From positions 479,850 through 506,276 of the forward strand of contig CAJNDS010002304.1 in assembly GCA_905221605.1 (NCBI GenBank): 26,427 nucleotides of DNA, in the 5' to 3' direction. The position numbers were made by a program, and so were the translations under genes. The notes beneath the pieces are model-generated. The model worked only from the letters and a program-made list of their open reading frames with translations, was not told where the DNA came from and made no database searches. Every line of letters starts with the position of its first letter. Position 1 is the stretch's first letter. The stretch is from Symbiodinium natans. Taxonomy: Eukaryota > Sar > Dinophyceae > Suessiales > Symbiodiniaceae. Shown piece after piece: positions 16,975 through 26,427 of the stretch.

Positions 16975-18271
16975 TCGGCAGTTCTTGGCTTGCTAAACTT
17001 GTCTTTAGCTGGCATCCAAGACAAGCAGTCTTGCATTGTTCGCGTGCAATCTTTCTCGCGCAGTGGATCTCTTCAACAAAGAAATTGGCACTTCGATTCT
17101 TGTTGGTGCTCTTTGGCTCTTCTTGTCCCTAATCAATGTCAGTCCGGATCAAGCTGGTCTCATTCTGGAGGTTTGCCGCACTGTCAGAGACTTGTTTGGG
17201 GAATTTTCGCAAATGGTTGACGCCCATTATTGACCAAGCAAAGGCTTGGACAACAAAAGGTTGCTGGGTTTCATCGGCCTTGTTTTGTCCGTTTGTTAAA
17301 GTGTTTGTGTTGCTTGGATATTTTGTAATTTGGACAAGTTGACGGCTTCCAAACAAGGTGAAGAAGGCCCTTTTTGAGCATCTAGGAGCTGAAAGACACG
17401 ATCGTGAATTCCGCAGGAGCCAGCCGAATCGCCGTTGGCAGTGTCTGTCACAGACAATGCAAAAACGTACAGAAGCTGGACTCTGAAGAGCCATTGCCAT
17501 GTTTGTACAATGGAGCCTTGAAGGACCTTCTTTTGCTCAGAAAACTGGCGCACAGCAACGTCCGACACAAGCCAGCCCACCAGAGTTCACTCGAAGGTTC
17601 AAGCTCAGATCTTTGATGGGCGACAATAAGTGGAAGAAATCAAAGGTTGGGGCACTCAAAAGTTGATGGGTTCTTTGCAACTTTTCAGAGGTCGGCAAGC
17701 GTCCATCAACACCACAGCTGAGGCAATGGAGACACAAATTCATGAGCGAGCGCACCTTTCAGTTTTTGCATTGGTTTGCCTTTACAGATGATTTTCAAGT
17801 CTTTGCGGCCCTGAAACGAAATCTGCGGAGGAGGTTCCTGCTGTTTTGGTGCGATCGATCCCGAAGAAGAAGAGCTTATTTTTGACAACAAAGGAATCAG
17901 AGTCTTGAACTAGCAAGCAGAAAGCAGAAGCTGCAAGAAGTTTGCCAGAGTTGCCGTACAAAAAGAGCCGTGCGTTTTTGACGTGGTTGTTTGGCAGTGT
18001 TGGTCTTGTGTTGCCTTGTGTTTCCGTAGGGTGGCTTGTCAGCTTGATGGGTGGGTTTGCTAGGCCAGAGGACAGCTTCTTCAAGGATGGTGGCCTGGAA
18101 TTGCTGCCTTGGAGCGGCGTGTTGGTGGCCGCATTTCCACTTGCGGACTGTGGGTGCCGATTTGTGAGGCTGCGTACGCCTCCTTTGAAGACGTGACGCC
18201 TTGAGCGGCGGTCCGCTCTTGCTGCGAGGCCCCTTAAAAAAGGTCGCGGCGCCTCGAGCGGCCGCGGCTGA

Positions 18272-18352
18272 CGCCGCGCCGCCCTGCGGGCGGTGCGGCG
18301 TTTTGAGCGGTTAAAGTTAACCGCGCGCGACACCGCGCCCGACACCGCGCCC
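18272..18352. repeat. GC-rich hairpin cluster with a tandem 12-mer
   Basis: A stem of 13 bases with one mismatch (18272-18284 with 18288-18300, 3-base loop) is followed by a perfect 8-base stem GCGGTTAA/TTAACCGC (18307-18324, 2-base loop). Then come two copies of GACACCGCGCCC (18329-18352). The surrounding DNA from 18236 is much richer in CG than its neighbours. No T-run follows on the plus strand, so a terminator is not supported. Confidence 0.7.
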
Positions 18353-21300
18353 GGCTTCGACTTTCGTTGACAAAGCTTCGATTGTGTTCTCTTGTCTTTG
18401 ATTTTCCAAAATGGCCAAACAGAAATTCAAGGCACACTGAAATTTGATAGAAGATTGAGCAGAAGAAACTCTGCTTTCTTTCAGGCTGGGTGCCTCAATT
18501 CTTTGTCTTTCGTTTTGGTTGCGTGTTGCAATTCTTCCCTGGATTCAGCACCATTCAACGAATTCTCAAAATTTCTGAAGTCTCCGAACATGTTGAAAAT
18601 AAACCCTCAAAATCAACACTTGATCAGTTAAATTTGTTGAATTTACTCTGGTGCTTCGCTCGCTTCGCTCGCACTTACTCACATTCTGGTAATACACTTT
18701 GCAATTTTCAAGTGGTTTGGCTTGGGCGTCGCGCGTTAACGAATCAACGCCACGGTTGAACTCGTCTCGTCCTGCAGTTGATTTCTGTCCAAACGGCACT
18801 GTCAGAGGCTTTTAAAAACGCTTGCTTCAAAGCATTGAACTTTTCCAAGCTGCAGTTTCCACCGATGTTGACTCTGCACCCTTCTTTTCTTCTCTCTTCT
18901 GCCTTCAGGCCTTGCACCAAAACCTGGAGAATCTGAAACCCAAGATGAGGGGCAGCAAAATTGATCGAAAAGGTCGGGAAGCTCCAGTGACCTCCACAGT
19001 AAATCATCGGTGTGCTGCAAGAGTTCTCTCGCCTCATGGAGACTGGACAAGTTGTTGTATGTTGTGGTGGATGCAGTGCTGACGAAGCAACGCTGTGCTC
19101 CAATTCAGATGTGTTGTTGCTTGCGTGGAGTCATATTTTTGCCATGTGTGCAACCTCACGTTGCAGTATTTCTCGTTTGAGCAGTTCTGTTCGTACTTGA
19201 TTGTTGCAGTTGCCGTCTCAAAATGGTGTCTCCAATTGCGCTTTGTTGCTCAGCTGCATCTGTCTGAAGTTGAACATTGAGCCACGCAGAGTGGACTTGT
19301 CCAGCGGAGTGTGTTTCTTGTTGTGGGCTGTTCTGATTTTGGGTGGGTGCCTTTATTCCAAAATCGATGTCAAGGCGTAGGAGCAGTGTCTTTTGATATG
19401 ATGCGCGCGCGCGCGTTTCATAAAGGTGGGAGTTTGAGTGTTTTTCTTTTAAGGAATATGGTGTTCTGCTTGTCGTGCGCGTACTGTCGCACGTGCGCAG
19501 TGCGCACCTTGTGTCCATTTGACGAAAGACTTTTTGCGAAGTTGTTCTTTTGTCTTTGCAAATTTTATTGATTGATTGATGGGACTTGATTTGCTTGGAC
19601 GTTGTGAACGTTCCGCGCATGCTCAAGCTTTCAGGCAGCAAGAAATTTTGTTGATGTTCATGTTGGCGGGCTCTTAAGCTGCTGCCGAAATTTCGGGGAC
19701 CTTTGTCGCTGTTGTCATGTGATCGCTCCTTTTTGGGCCTGCATGTTGCTTTCTTGCTTAAATCAGGAAAACTCGTTTCTTTGAGTTTTTCCTTTCGGCC
19801 TCACAACCCCGAAACACAAAACCGTAAACTAACTGCGGGCATTGATTGTACGAAAGCTAATTGTTTCTAGGCAGCATTATGTTGGAACTTAGCAAGAATG
19901 ACCTTGGCTTCCAGGAACAACGGGCTCGTGTGACAATTTGCCAACGGAAAAAACTTGAACAGCATTGCTGTCTTGCTTTAACATTTGCATGGAGCTAGCG
20001 AAAGCGCCGAAGAGGATAGCAAAGTCCGCGTGCAGCTGCCTAACAGTGAGACCATCAAAAAGCAAATTGCCGTACCTTGTATTTTGTGTTGCGCTTGTTG
20101 GCCGAAAGTCAGATGGACAACATAGCTGATGACCCATCGTGGTGCAGTTCGAGTACGTAGGCCTTCAAGATACCATGGATTCCATGGGTTGATGCCTTCG
20201 AAAGCCTTGGTGAGGAAAAGTTGCTTAATTGCAAAAGGTTTGCCTGCGTCTTCTTGAAGGAGGTTGAGGAATGCTTGCGCTGGTGTGGACGCCGCGTCCG
20301 TGGTGGACACAATACCCTACACGAGGGTGGCTGCATGGGGCAAGGGGACACGCGAGGGACTCTATGTTACTAGCCCCCGAGGAAAGTGCCCCAGTCGGAA
20401 TTGTAGCCCAAGCCCTCTCGTGGCGCGTATGGCTTGATCAAGGCCTGTAGTAGTGATGATGACCGCACCCTGCGCGTCTCTGACGTTTTGTTCCCAACAC
20501 TTGGTTTGAGGGCAGATTTTCCGGAAAGCCTGCCACTTGACGTTTTCACCAAGAGGATTGGTGCTTGCAGATGATAAAGCAACAACCTTGAAAGTTTAAA
20601 TGGGCAAGGAAACCGTGTTCACCGTTGCGTTCGCTTCCAACGAGAAATCATCCCCAACTGAAGTGCACCTGCACTGCAAAAGGTACTGTAGGTGATCAGG
20701 GATCAATGTGTTAATCCCATACCACAAAAAAAGCCCAATGGTTTGGATATGGGGGACCATTATTTGCCACCCATTGTTTGAGTAAGGAAAATTTTGTTGA
20801 GGTCTTGCAACTGGAGTCGAATTATTCATCTGTGTGTTGTGGGCAATGAACTAACAAATGCCTTTCAATACGTCCAGTTCTATCGATACAACGGAGGCAA
20901 GTCTTTTCCGTATACGTTCATGTCGACGATTTTGCATCAAGAAAGAAAAACTGAGGGGCACGACAGGAGAACCAGATGATTGGACAGAAAACCGAGCATG
21001 CACAACGACATGGTGCGTTCATCAGTTGGCAGTTGCTCAAACTGTCAACCCGGGGCCTTGCTCCCGGCATGGTGATGCATGGACAGGTGCCGGTAGCACG
21101 GAAGCTACATGAGTGTTGGGGGTGGATGTTCTTCTGGTGCATGCAGTGCGTCAGCCCGATCAGCTGCCCCCTTCGCTTCCAGGCGCGATGTCGGCCAGCT
21201 GGCCGTGCGACGGGAACGCTGGCCGTAGGCCATTTGAACGTTTGTAGAGGTCGGACCTGGCAGCACTTTCCTTGTTGCAGGATATGCTCTGTTGGCAGCG

Positions 21301-23283
21301 GTGGGACTGCTTTTATGGAAGCTGAGCGAAGCAGGCTGACCCGAAGTCCTTGCCTTGATGCGCCAATTGCCAAGCTGACAAAATGAATGAAGCTCGGTGC
21401 GGCTGTCGATTCGGTTCGTCATCAGCCGGTTTGTGCAGGTTCTGAGAGCACTTTCGTGGATGGCTTTTCTTCTGTGCAAGCAGCACAGAGGAAAGCAAGT
21501 GAAACACAGGCAGCAAAGAACAGACCCTTGAGATGCTGCTTCCCAAATGCTGCACGGTGTGTCGATGCACTGCCGGAGCTACACTGCAACATGATGCTTT
21601 AAGTGCAGAGAGCGACGTCAACTCGGATTGGCGTGTGAGCAAAGATATCTTCTTTCCTGGCAAGAGGTGCATATGCAGGCCCTGAGGGTTCCTGCCGAGA
21701 AAAAACACAGGCACGCCAGAGTGCATCCATGCCCAGTGCTTGCCTTTTGAGTTTATTGCCATTTGCAGGTTCGAAGGAACCACACGAGCGAAGTACTTAA
21801 GGCGCCTAAGACACCGCCGGTGGTGTGCGCAGTTTGAGCCATAACCTCAGCTTGTTGAATGCAGGCAGCATAGTCGGTTTCTTGTGTCACGAAGCCCAGG
21901 TATCCTCGCACTTTCGGATATGTTCTGAAGTGGAACGATAAAGTCTCATGCTAAGATGTTCCTTCTGATTCTCCATTGTGGTCCAAGTGAAACAGCACGA
22001 GTCTTGCTGTGCCTTAGGCTGGGGAGGGCGTCGTCATAGACCAGGAACAGACCCAGAAATATCTGGTCATTCGCGATGCAGGTGACCTACAACCTCAGTC
22101 AGTGTCCGCAGGAAGCAGTGTGTGCTCGAAAGTTAAGGAAATTGGGGCCTCCTACCATGCTCACAAGACACTGCAAGTGGTGGCTCGACGGAGTTCTATT
22201 TCACAGGGAAGACGAGGCTTGCGCAATTGCATCGCGCTCCAAGCGAGATCTTTGGAAGGCAGAGTTCGTGGAGTTTTTTGCGACGGATGAGATGGATGAG
22301 GCATCAGTATACACAGTGCAGTTTTCAATTGCGTCTTTGGATTCATGTTGACTAGATGCTCCCATTTTGGCAAGCATTCGTCTCGCATGGTTCATGGACA
22401 CAGCTAGCTAGGAAGCATGTACCATCATGAACTCTCATCATGGTAGGCACCTGTTTGTCTTTGTTGGTTGAGTTCTCTGGCAGCTCTAGCACAGCCTTGC
22501 CCCGATCACAAGCACGTGGTTTAGCCAAAGTTGGATTCTCTGGCGCAGTGCCTATGCCAACAGTGGCCGTGTGGCATTGCAAAAGCCATGTCGCGCTTCA
22601 ACGGGGCGCAGCCCTTGATAAGCACCTTGGATTTGAGCAATCGGATGCGCAGCTCACTTGCAGTGCAGAGAAGAATAGTTGCATGCAATTCCGGGACGTT
22701 TGCGCAACTCACGCAACTAACTCACGTGCTGGTAACTCGTTGGCTCGCAAGGTTCCCTTTCCAATGATCGGCGTGTGCCGGTGAGTATCTCAGGTCGAGT
22801 CTTTTTTCAGTGCAAGGGGCGAGATGGAAGGCATCCAGAGGAATGTGTCCGTCCAACGTAAGGTCCAAAGCGGAAGATCGCGGGAACTCTCGAGTCATCC
22901 TCTTCCTATTGAGAAGTACCAGTGAGCCGGCATCATATGGGGAGTATCAATTTCACCATCTTCCTTTCGAAGGTATGATGGCCTACTATTTGCTTAAGAA
23001 CCCCAAAAGAAAACATAGTAATCCCTATATTGCTCTTAGAAGGAAAAATGCTTAGTTTTGGGGGCTCTTAAGCAATTGGCAGTAGCTGAGTCATCACGAG
23101 ATGAGGTTTGCTTCGCCGCCGGCTACCGTACCCCGGCTGGCTTCCGCACCTCGGACGAGAAGCCAGGAGGACCGTTGATGTTTGAAGCTGGGGTTCCCAT
23201 CTGGTACTCAGAAATGTGCGACATGGATGCATGATGATACACCTGCAGTGTGCGGCCTTTCTTTTTTTCTCCTGCGCGGCGAG

Positions 23284-24216
23284 GACAAGAATGACGTGGT
23301 GCAGTTTCTGTCCAGAATATTCTACGTATCCGAGACAGAAGAGTTCGCCATCGTACGCGTGATTCGCATAGGCACATTTGATTGAGGGGCCCTCCAAATC
23401 ACGCTCCAGTTCCATTGCCATTTCGCTTGCTTTGTTTTGCATCGTGCCTCAGGCAATTTGCAGGGCTCCTGTGCAGTGTCGTGGCACACCGAGGAGCCAA
23501 GTTAAAGCATGGCAATATATGACTCGGGGTCGAGGGCTGTAAGCCGCCCCTTTGAATGTGTAGGGGGGTCGTACATACGATAAGTCAATATGCACACACA
23601 CGCATATATATATATATATGTACATAGAGAACATATGCATGTATATACACGTGTATATAGAAACACACGCACACATGCATACGAACGCAGATGCAAATGC
23701 ATGTACATACTTTGTTTGAAGATGATTTGAACATGTCTGAGTTGCAGGATGGCTCGGCGGTGAACGGGGAAAAGTACGTCGAGGGCCACCCGGTTTTCAT
23801 GGGATGTGTTGCACCCTTGCAGGAACCAGATGTAGAGAGCTACACCAGCAGCATGTGACTTTCCCCCTCGTAGGTAATGGTGTGGTCACGTTCGGTCCCG
23901 GCGAGTCCATTCGGACATTTCAGAGCCTCGGCAAGGGCTTTTATGTGTGCGGCGGCGATCGTTTGGTGCGTGCTTCCCTGCGACGAGGATCCAGATCATA
24001 AACGATGATGCCTTCGACACAACGTTGGAGTTTGACGTGGTTCTGGAAGATGCAGAGAACTGCTTGCTGGACCCACGAGGAAGCAAGTGCGCAGTCACTT
24101 GGCGTCAGCAGGAAAGTCTGAGCGATTTGCCAAAGCAGAACTTGCTTGGATTTGCCCGTGAGTCCGAGGTGATGATATTGGACGACGACGTGTTTCCATC
24201 CAACACGTACCGAGAG
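23284..24216 (+). other. Exon cluster encoding one Calx-beta domain
   Basis: Six small exons of 30 to 106 bases read in order: IFYVSETEEFAIVRVIRIG, then GSCAVSWHTE, then DGSAVNGEKYVE, then GNGVVTFGPGESIRT, then IQIINDDAFD with LEFDVVLED, and last VMILDDDVFPSNTY. This follows the Calx-beta pattern: beta strand with Y-V-x-E, then V-x-R-x-G, then T-E-D-G-S-A, then V-x-F-x-x-G-E, then I-x-D-D, E-F-x-V-x-L, and the closing I-x-D-D-D. The acidic residues that bind calcium in the family are present. The second exon is only 30 bases. Confidence 0.72.
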
Positions 24217-26232
24217 GTCCTTTTTTTCTTGAAGCATCCAACGGCCAAAAACACTTCAAAACCCTCCCAAAGGTTGTCGCTCCCCGCAAGAAAAAACCTT
24301 CGAAATCCCTTTGGATGACTCCCTCAGCCGTGCAACAGCCGAGAGTTATCTCTTGTCCAAACCGGGTGTGTAATGGGAGGGGCAACGGTCGGCAGGTGAT
24401 CATGGAGCACGACGAGGAGGCCCTTTATGAGGCGAGAGTGCGGAGCACAGCGGAGTGCGCTGTGTCAAAGCAAAACCGCAATTTTCGGAACCTTCCCATC
24501 TTTTGTTGCTGCCTCAGAATAAGCCGAGGCTCAAGAACCCTCTCTTGGGTTTGAGGCTTTTTGAACGGTCATCTTCTAGAGGGCGTTTCTCTTGCGCAGA
24601 TTGGCTTCGGCTTGCTCTACTCCTTCATGCGCACCTCGGTCTTTTTTGGAGCCTTGCTGGGAAGCATTTGCCGCCTTTTCGTTTGTCCCTTTAACAGTAC
24701 TGAGCCTACTCGGATGAGGCTTTAGCTTTGCTCATGTTCCGGAGATTTGGTGGACCCTCGGCCTGGAAGTGTGTGCCAGTAGCTGTCAGTGGCTTCCGGA
24801 GCACTTTGAGGGCGAAATTTTTCTGAGGAAGACACTTCTGGTGCTGCTTTTGGCGAATCTGGGGAACATGTACTACTTCGCGACAATTTTTCTCAGGCCT
24901 TGCGTGTAGGATTTTATACAGTCCACGGAGCATTTTGTGTGGCAAGGGTCTACCTGGTGGACACCGTGTTGAACACGGAGGCCAAGTGGGGGAGAAGTCA
25001 GGAGGGTTGGAGGAAGCATGAGCGTCCGTGCAGGATCCAAGCACGTTGGACCGTCTTTGGGTTCAGCACTTGGAGGGCTTGTGCCAGCGCGTGTGCAGGG
25101 CGTGTGCAGCGCGTGTGCAGCGCATATGCAGCGTGTCTGCTGCATGTCTGCAAGCAACTGAGATTCCTGGCGATCGAGATGGCACAGCTGTTGCCTTGGG
25201 GCTGGCCTGGATCCTGCCAAATGCCCGACTCTTGGTCATGTCACAGACTTTGCGGCTGTCTTGGCATGACAAGCCTCTGGCATCTAAGTTCATTCTTTTG
25301 GCATCGGACTACTTTGAGATGGCCGTGTTGGAGATGGGCAGCTCAGCTCAGAAACAGTGCAGACACCATTCTTCCCCCCTTCAATCCAAGCTGAGGCTTC
25401 AACATCCGGTACCATCTCCGGGTCAACCTTTTTCGCAAGTATCTGCGCTACACGCCTGAGTCCCGGGCGAAGGTTCCCATCCAGGAAGCCGGCATGTTGT
25501 TTGGGACCCTAGACCCTAGACATCCCTAAACCCTAAACCCTGAACCCTAAACCGTAAACCCTAAACCCTGAACCCTAAACCCTAAACCCTGAACAGAACC
25601 TTAAACCCTGGCACTTCGCAGGACCTGAAGATCAGCATCATGGAGGACATCCCTGACCTTGTGGCTGACGGTGGTACGGCTTCATTCTCCTGTGGGCTTA
25701 GGGTTTAGGATTTAGGGTTTAGGTTTGAGGGTTTAGGGTTGAGGGTTCAGGGCCTTGGGTCCTTTTGCTCTCTAGATTCCCCCAAGCTCAGAAAGTCCCA
25801 AGCTCTCAGGTTATTTGATCATCTTTGAGCTCTGGGCCATGTTCGGCAAGATCGTCATGGTGGGCATTTTCATGGCGCGGAAGCACCCGCGCAGCAAGCG
25901 CCCCAGGCTTCTCTCCCCCCTGACCATACCTTAATCTTGCTGTTGGTGAGTAGGGAATGAGGGAATGAGGCACTCTATATCCCCCTGTATGCGCTCTTTA
26001 AGGGATTACATAGGGTACCGTATTCCCTCATTCCCCTACTAACCAACTGCAAGTGATTGATGAAGTTCAGGGGAGAGCCAATTATTCGAGGTGCGTTCCC
26101 TCTCTTTGTGTACCCGATCCTCATCCTCATCTACTTGGTCCGCACCTACCGGCCTCCCGTCCGACTGTGGTCACAGCAGATTGGCCCTCGAAAGTTCCCA
26201 CGGTGGGATGAGGCTACTTTGGAAGTCATAAG
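23284..26232 (+). CDS. Partial many-exon gene: Calx-beta domain plus ABC-exporter-like membrane domain
   Basis: I inferred the exons by joining conserved protein segments in phase: 23284-23379, 23464-23493, 23748-23784, 23874-23922, 23988-24093, 24169-24216, 24396 to about 24431, at least one unresolved exon between 24432 and 24827 (possibly from 24600), 24828-24896, 24947-24980, 25163-25337, 25396-25511, 25622-25670, 25810-25906, and 26071 to about 26232. The first six encode a Calx-beta domain, a calcium-binding beta-sandwich known from Na/Ca exchangers and integrin beta-4. Later exons encode hydrophobic segments and a loop (LRVNLFRKYLRYTPESR) resembling ABC exporter transmembrane domains, so a nucleotide-binding domain would be expected to the right of the window. 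No start codon or stop was found; both ends are incomplete. Exact boundaries are inference, but phase agrees at every resolved junction. Confidence 0.6.
23591..23690. repeat. CA/TA microsatellite region in an intron
   Basis: Alternating purine-pyrimidine sequence with runs of CACACA, (TA)n and GTATATAC types. It lies inside the inferred intron 23494-23747. Confidence 0.85.
25089..25132 (+). repeat. 11-bp minisatellite, four units
   Basis: Units GCGTGTGCAGG, GCGTGTGCAGC, GCGTGTGCAGC and GCATATGCAGC stand end to end. They lie in the inferred intron 24981-25162. Confidence 0.85.
25524..25609 (-). repeat. Interstitial telomere-type repeats, CCCTAAA orientation
   Basis: About ten units of CCCTAAA or close variants (CCCTGAA, CCGTAAA), the Arabidopsis-type telomere repeat also found in dinoflagellates. 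They fill most of the inferred intron 25512-25621. Confidence 0.9.
25698..25752 (+). repeat. Interstitial telomere-type repeats, TTTAGGG orientation
   Basis: About seven TTTAGGG-like units with variants TTGAGGG and TTCAGGG, in the inferred intron 25671-25809. The orientation is opposite to the array at 25524-25609, and the two arrays lie on either side of a 49-nt exon. Confidence 0.9.
25945..26044. mobile_element. Candidate MITE or introner with terminal inverted repeats
   Basis: Bases 25945-25968 (starting GGTGAGTAGGGAATGAGGGA) and 26021-26044 (ending CCCCTACTAACC) are reverse complements except for one extra base and two mismatches. The 100-bp unit sits in the inferred intron 25907-26070. 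The left arm begins with a splice-donor-like GGTGAG. No clear target duplication is seen. Confidence 0.55.
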
Positions 26233-26427
26233 GCCGACAAGGGTAGAGGGGTACCCCCCTTTCTACCCCCAACAAGGGCTACAATGAGCCACCTGCACTC
26301 TCTCAGTTTACTCCGTTTACTCAGTCTCAACGCCAATGCCATTCAGAGGCGAAATGCAAAGGAGAGCTTCGATCATTTGATTTCGCTGAAGTTTGATCTC
26401 AGCAGGACTAGGACTATTGCTAAGTTC
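26233..26427. other. Right end of window, probable intron start
   Basis: After the last supported exon a GC donor is possible at 26233. A palindromic patch follows (GGGTAG at 26241-26246 pairs with CTACCC at 26263-26268, with GGGGTACCCC between). I find no confident next exon. Confidence 0.35.

Larger units (their letters stand above)
14730..23283. other. Gene-poor stretch of 8.5 kb, no supported gene
   Basis: Open frames here are short (mostly under 150 codons), conflict between strands and show no domain pattern I recognise. The longest plus-strand ones, such as 15272-15712 and 16786-17220, are rich in Trp, Cys and Ser and look like chance readings. No tRNA, rRNA or full mobile element is visible. 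Only the short repeats listed separately stand out. Long introns or untranslated parts of the downstream Calx-beta gene could lie in the last few kilobases. Confidence 0.5.
24828..26232 (+). other. Exon cluster encoding multi-pass membrane region
   Basis: The first helix-like segment, LLVLLLANLGNMYYFATIF, crosses the junction at 24896/24947 into VYLVDTVLNTE. An exon at 25163-25337 continues with mixed hydrophobic sequence. A basic loop (LFRKYLRYTPESR) and an acidic stretch (SIMEDIPDLVADGY) follow, then FELWAMFGKIVMVGIFM and, in the last exon, PLFVYPILILIYLVRTYR. Helix, basic loop, then further helices fit an ABC exporter membrane half. The family assignment is inference from overall pattern. 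Confidence 0.5.

Noticed and set aside
18400-18420. Minus-strand GCCATTTTGG resembling the middle of the spliced leader
   Set aside because: Only 10 bases match and the flanks differ; such a match is expected by chance in a window of this size.
21223-21236. Spliced-leader-like CCGTAG plus CCATTT with one inserted base
   Set aside because: The match breaks after 12 bases with an insertion and lacks the TTGGCTCAAG end, and no gene follows. Too weak to separate from chance.
25089-25132. CRISPR-like or coding tandem repeat
   Set aside because: The units are 11 bp, directly abutting with no spacers, and lie in an inferred intron of a eukaryotic gene. It is a minisatellite.
25524-25752. True chromosome end
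   Set aside because: The telomere-type arrays are short, degenerate, of opposite orientation, and have coding exons between and beyond them, so they are interstitial.

Overview
This is a eukaryotic nuclear window, most probably from a dinoflagellate of the Symbiodinium type. Four things point there. Both LTRs of a retrotransposon carry 12 bases identical to the 3' end of the dinoflagellate spliced leader. The exons at the right end join in phase only if GC and GA splice donors are accepted next to GT, with AG|G acceptors. The introns hold telomere-type CCCTAAA/TTTAGGG repeats. Gene-poor, repeat-scarred DNA fills the middle.

Layout: (1) About 1-4143, plus strand: a broken helicase-like gene of the UPF1-like SF1 type. 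Walker A, DExxQ and GDxxQ motifs are present, but the reading passes through several frames. (2) 4831-14729: a 9.9 kb Ty1/copia LTR retrotransposon. It has two 374-bp LTRs that differ at one base, a tRNA-iMet-like primer site, Gag with a zinc knuckle, aspartic protease, integrase, reverse transcriptase, RNase H, and about 680 further residues of unknown function after RNase H. The pol frame breaks immediately before the RT catalytic YVDD, and a second break is likely near the start of gag. (3) 14730-23283: about 8.5 kb with no gene I can support, only short repeats, a GC-rich hairpin cluster and minisatellites. (4) 23284 to about 26232 and probably beyond the window: part of a many-exon gene on the plus strand. 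It encodes a Calx-beta domain followed by a multi-pass membrane region resembling an ABC exporter transmembrane domain.

The genes do not form a functional unit. The retrotransposon is a recent arrival between an old helicase relic and a probably live host gene. The most notable points are the spliced-leader relic in the LTRs, the long C-terminal extension of pol, the small exons with mostly non-GT donors, the inverted telomere-type repeats on either side of a 49-nt exon, and an intron that carries terminal inverted repeats like an introner or MITE.
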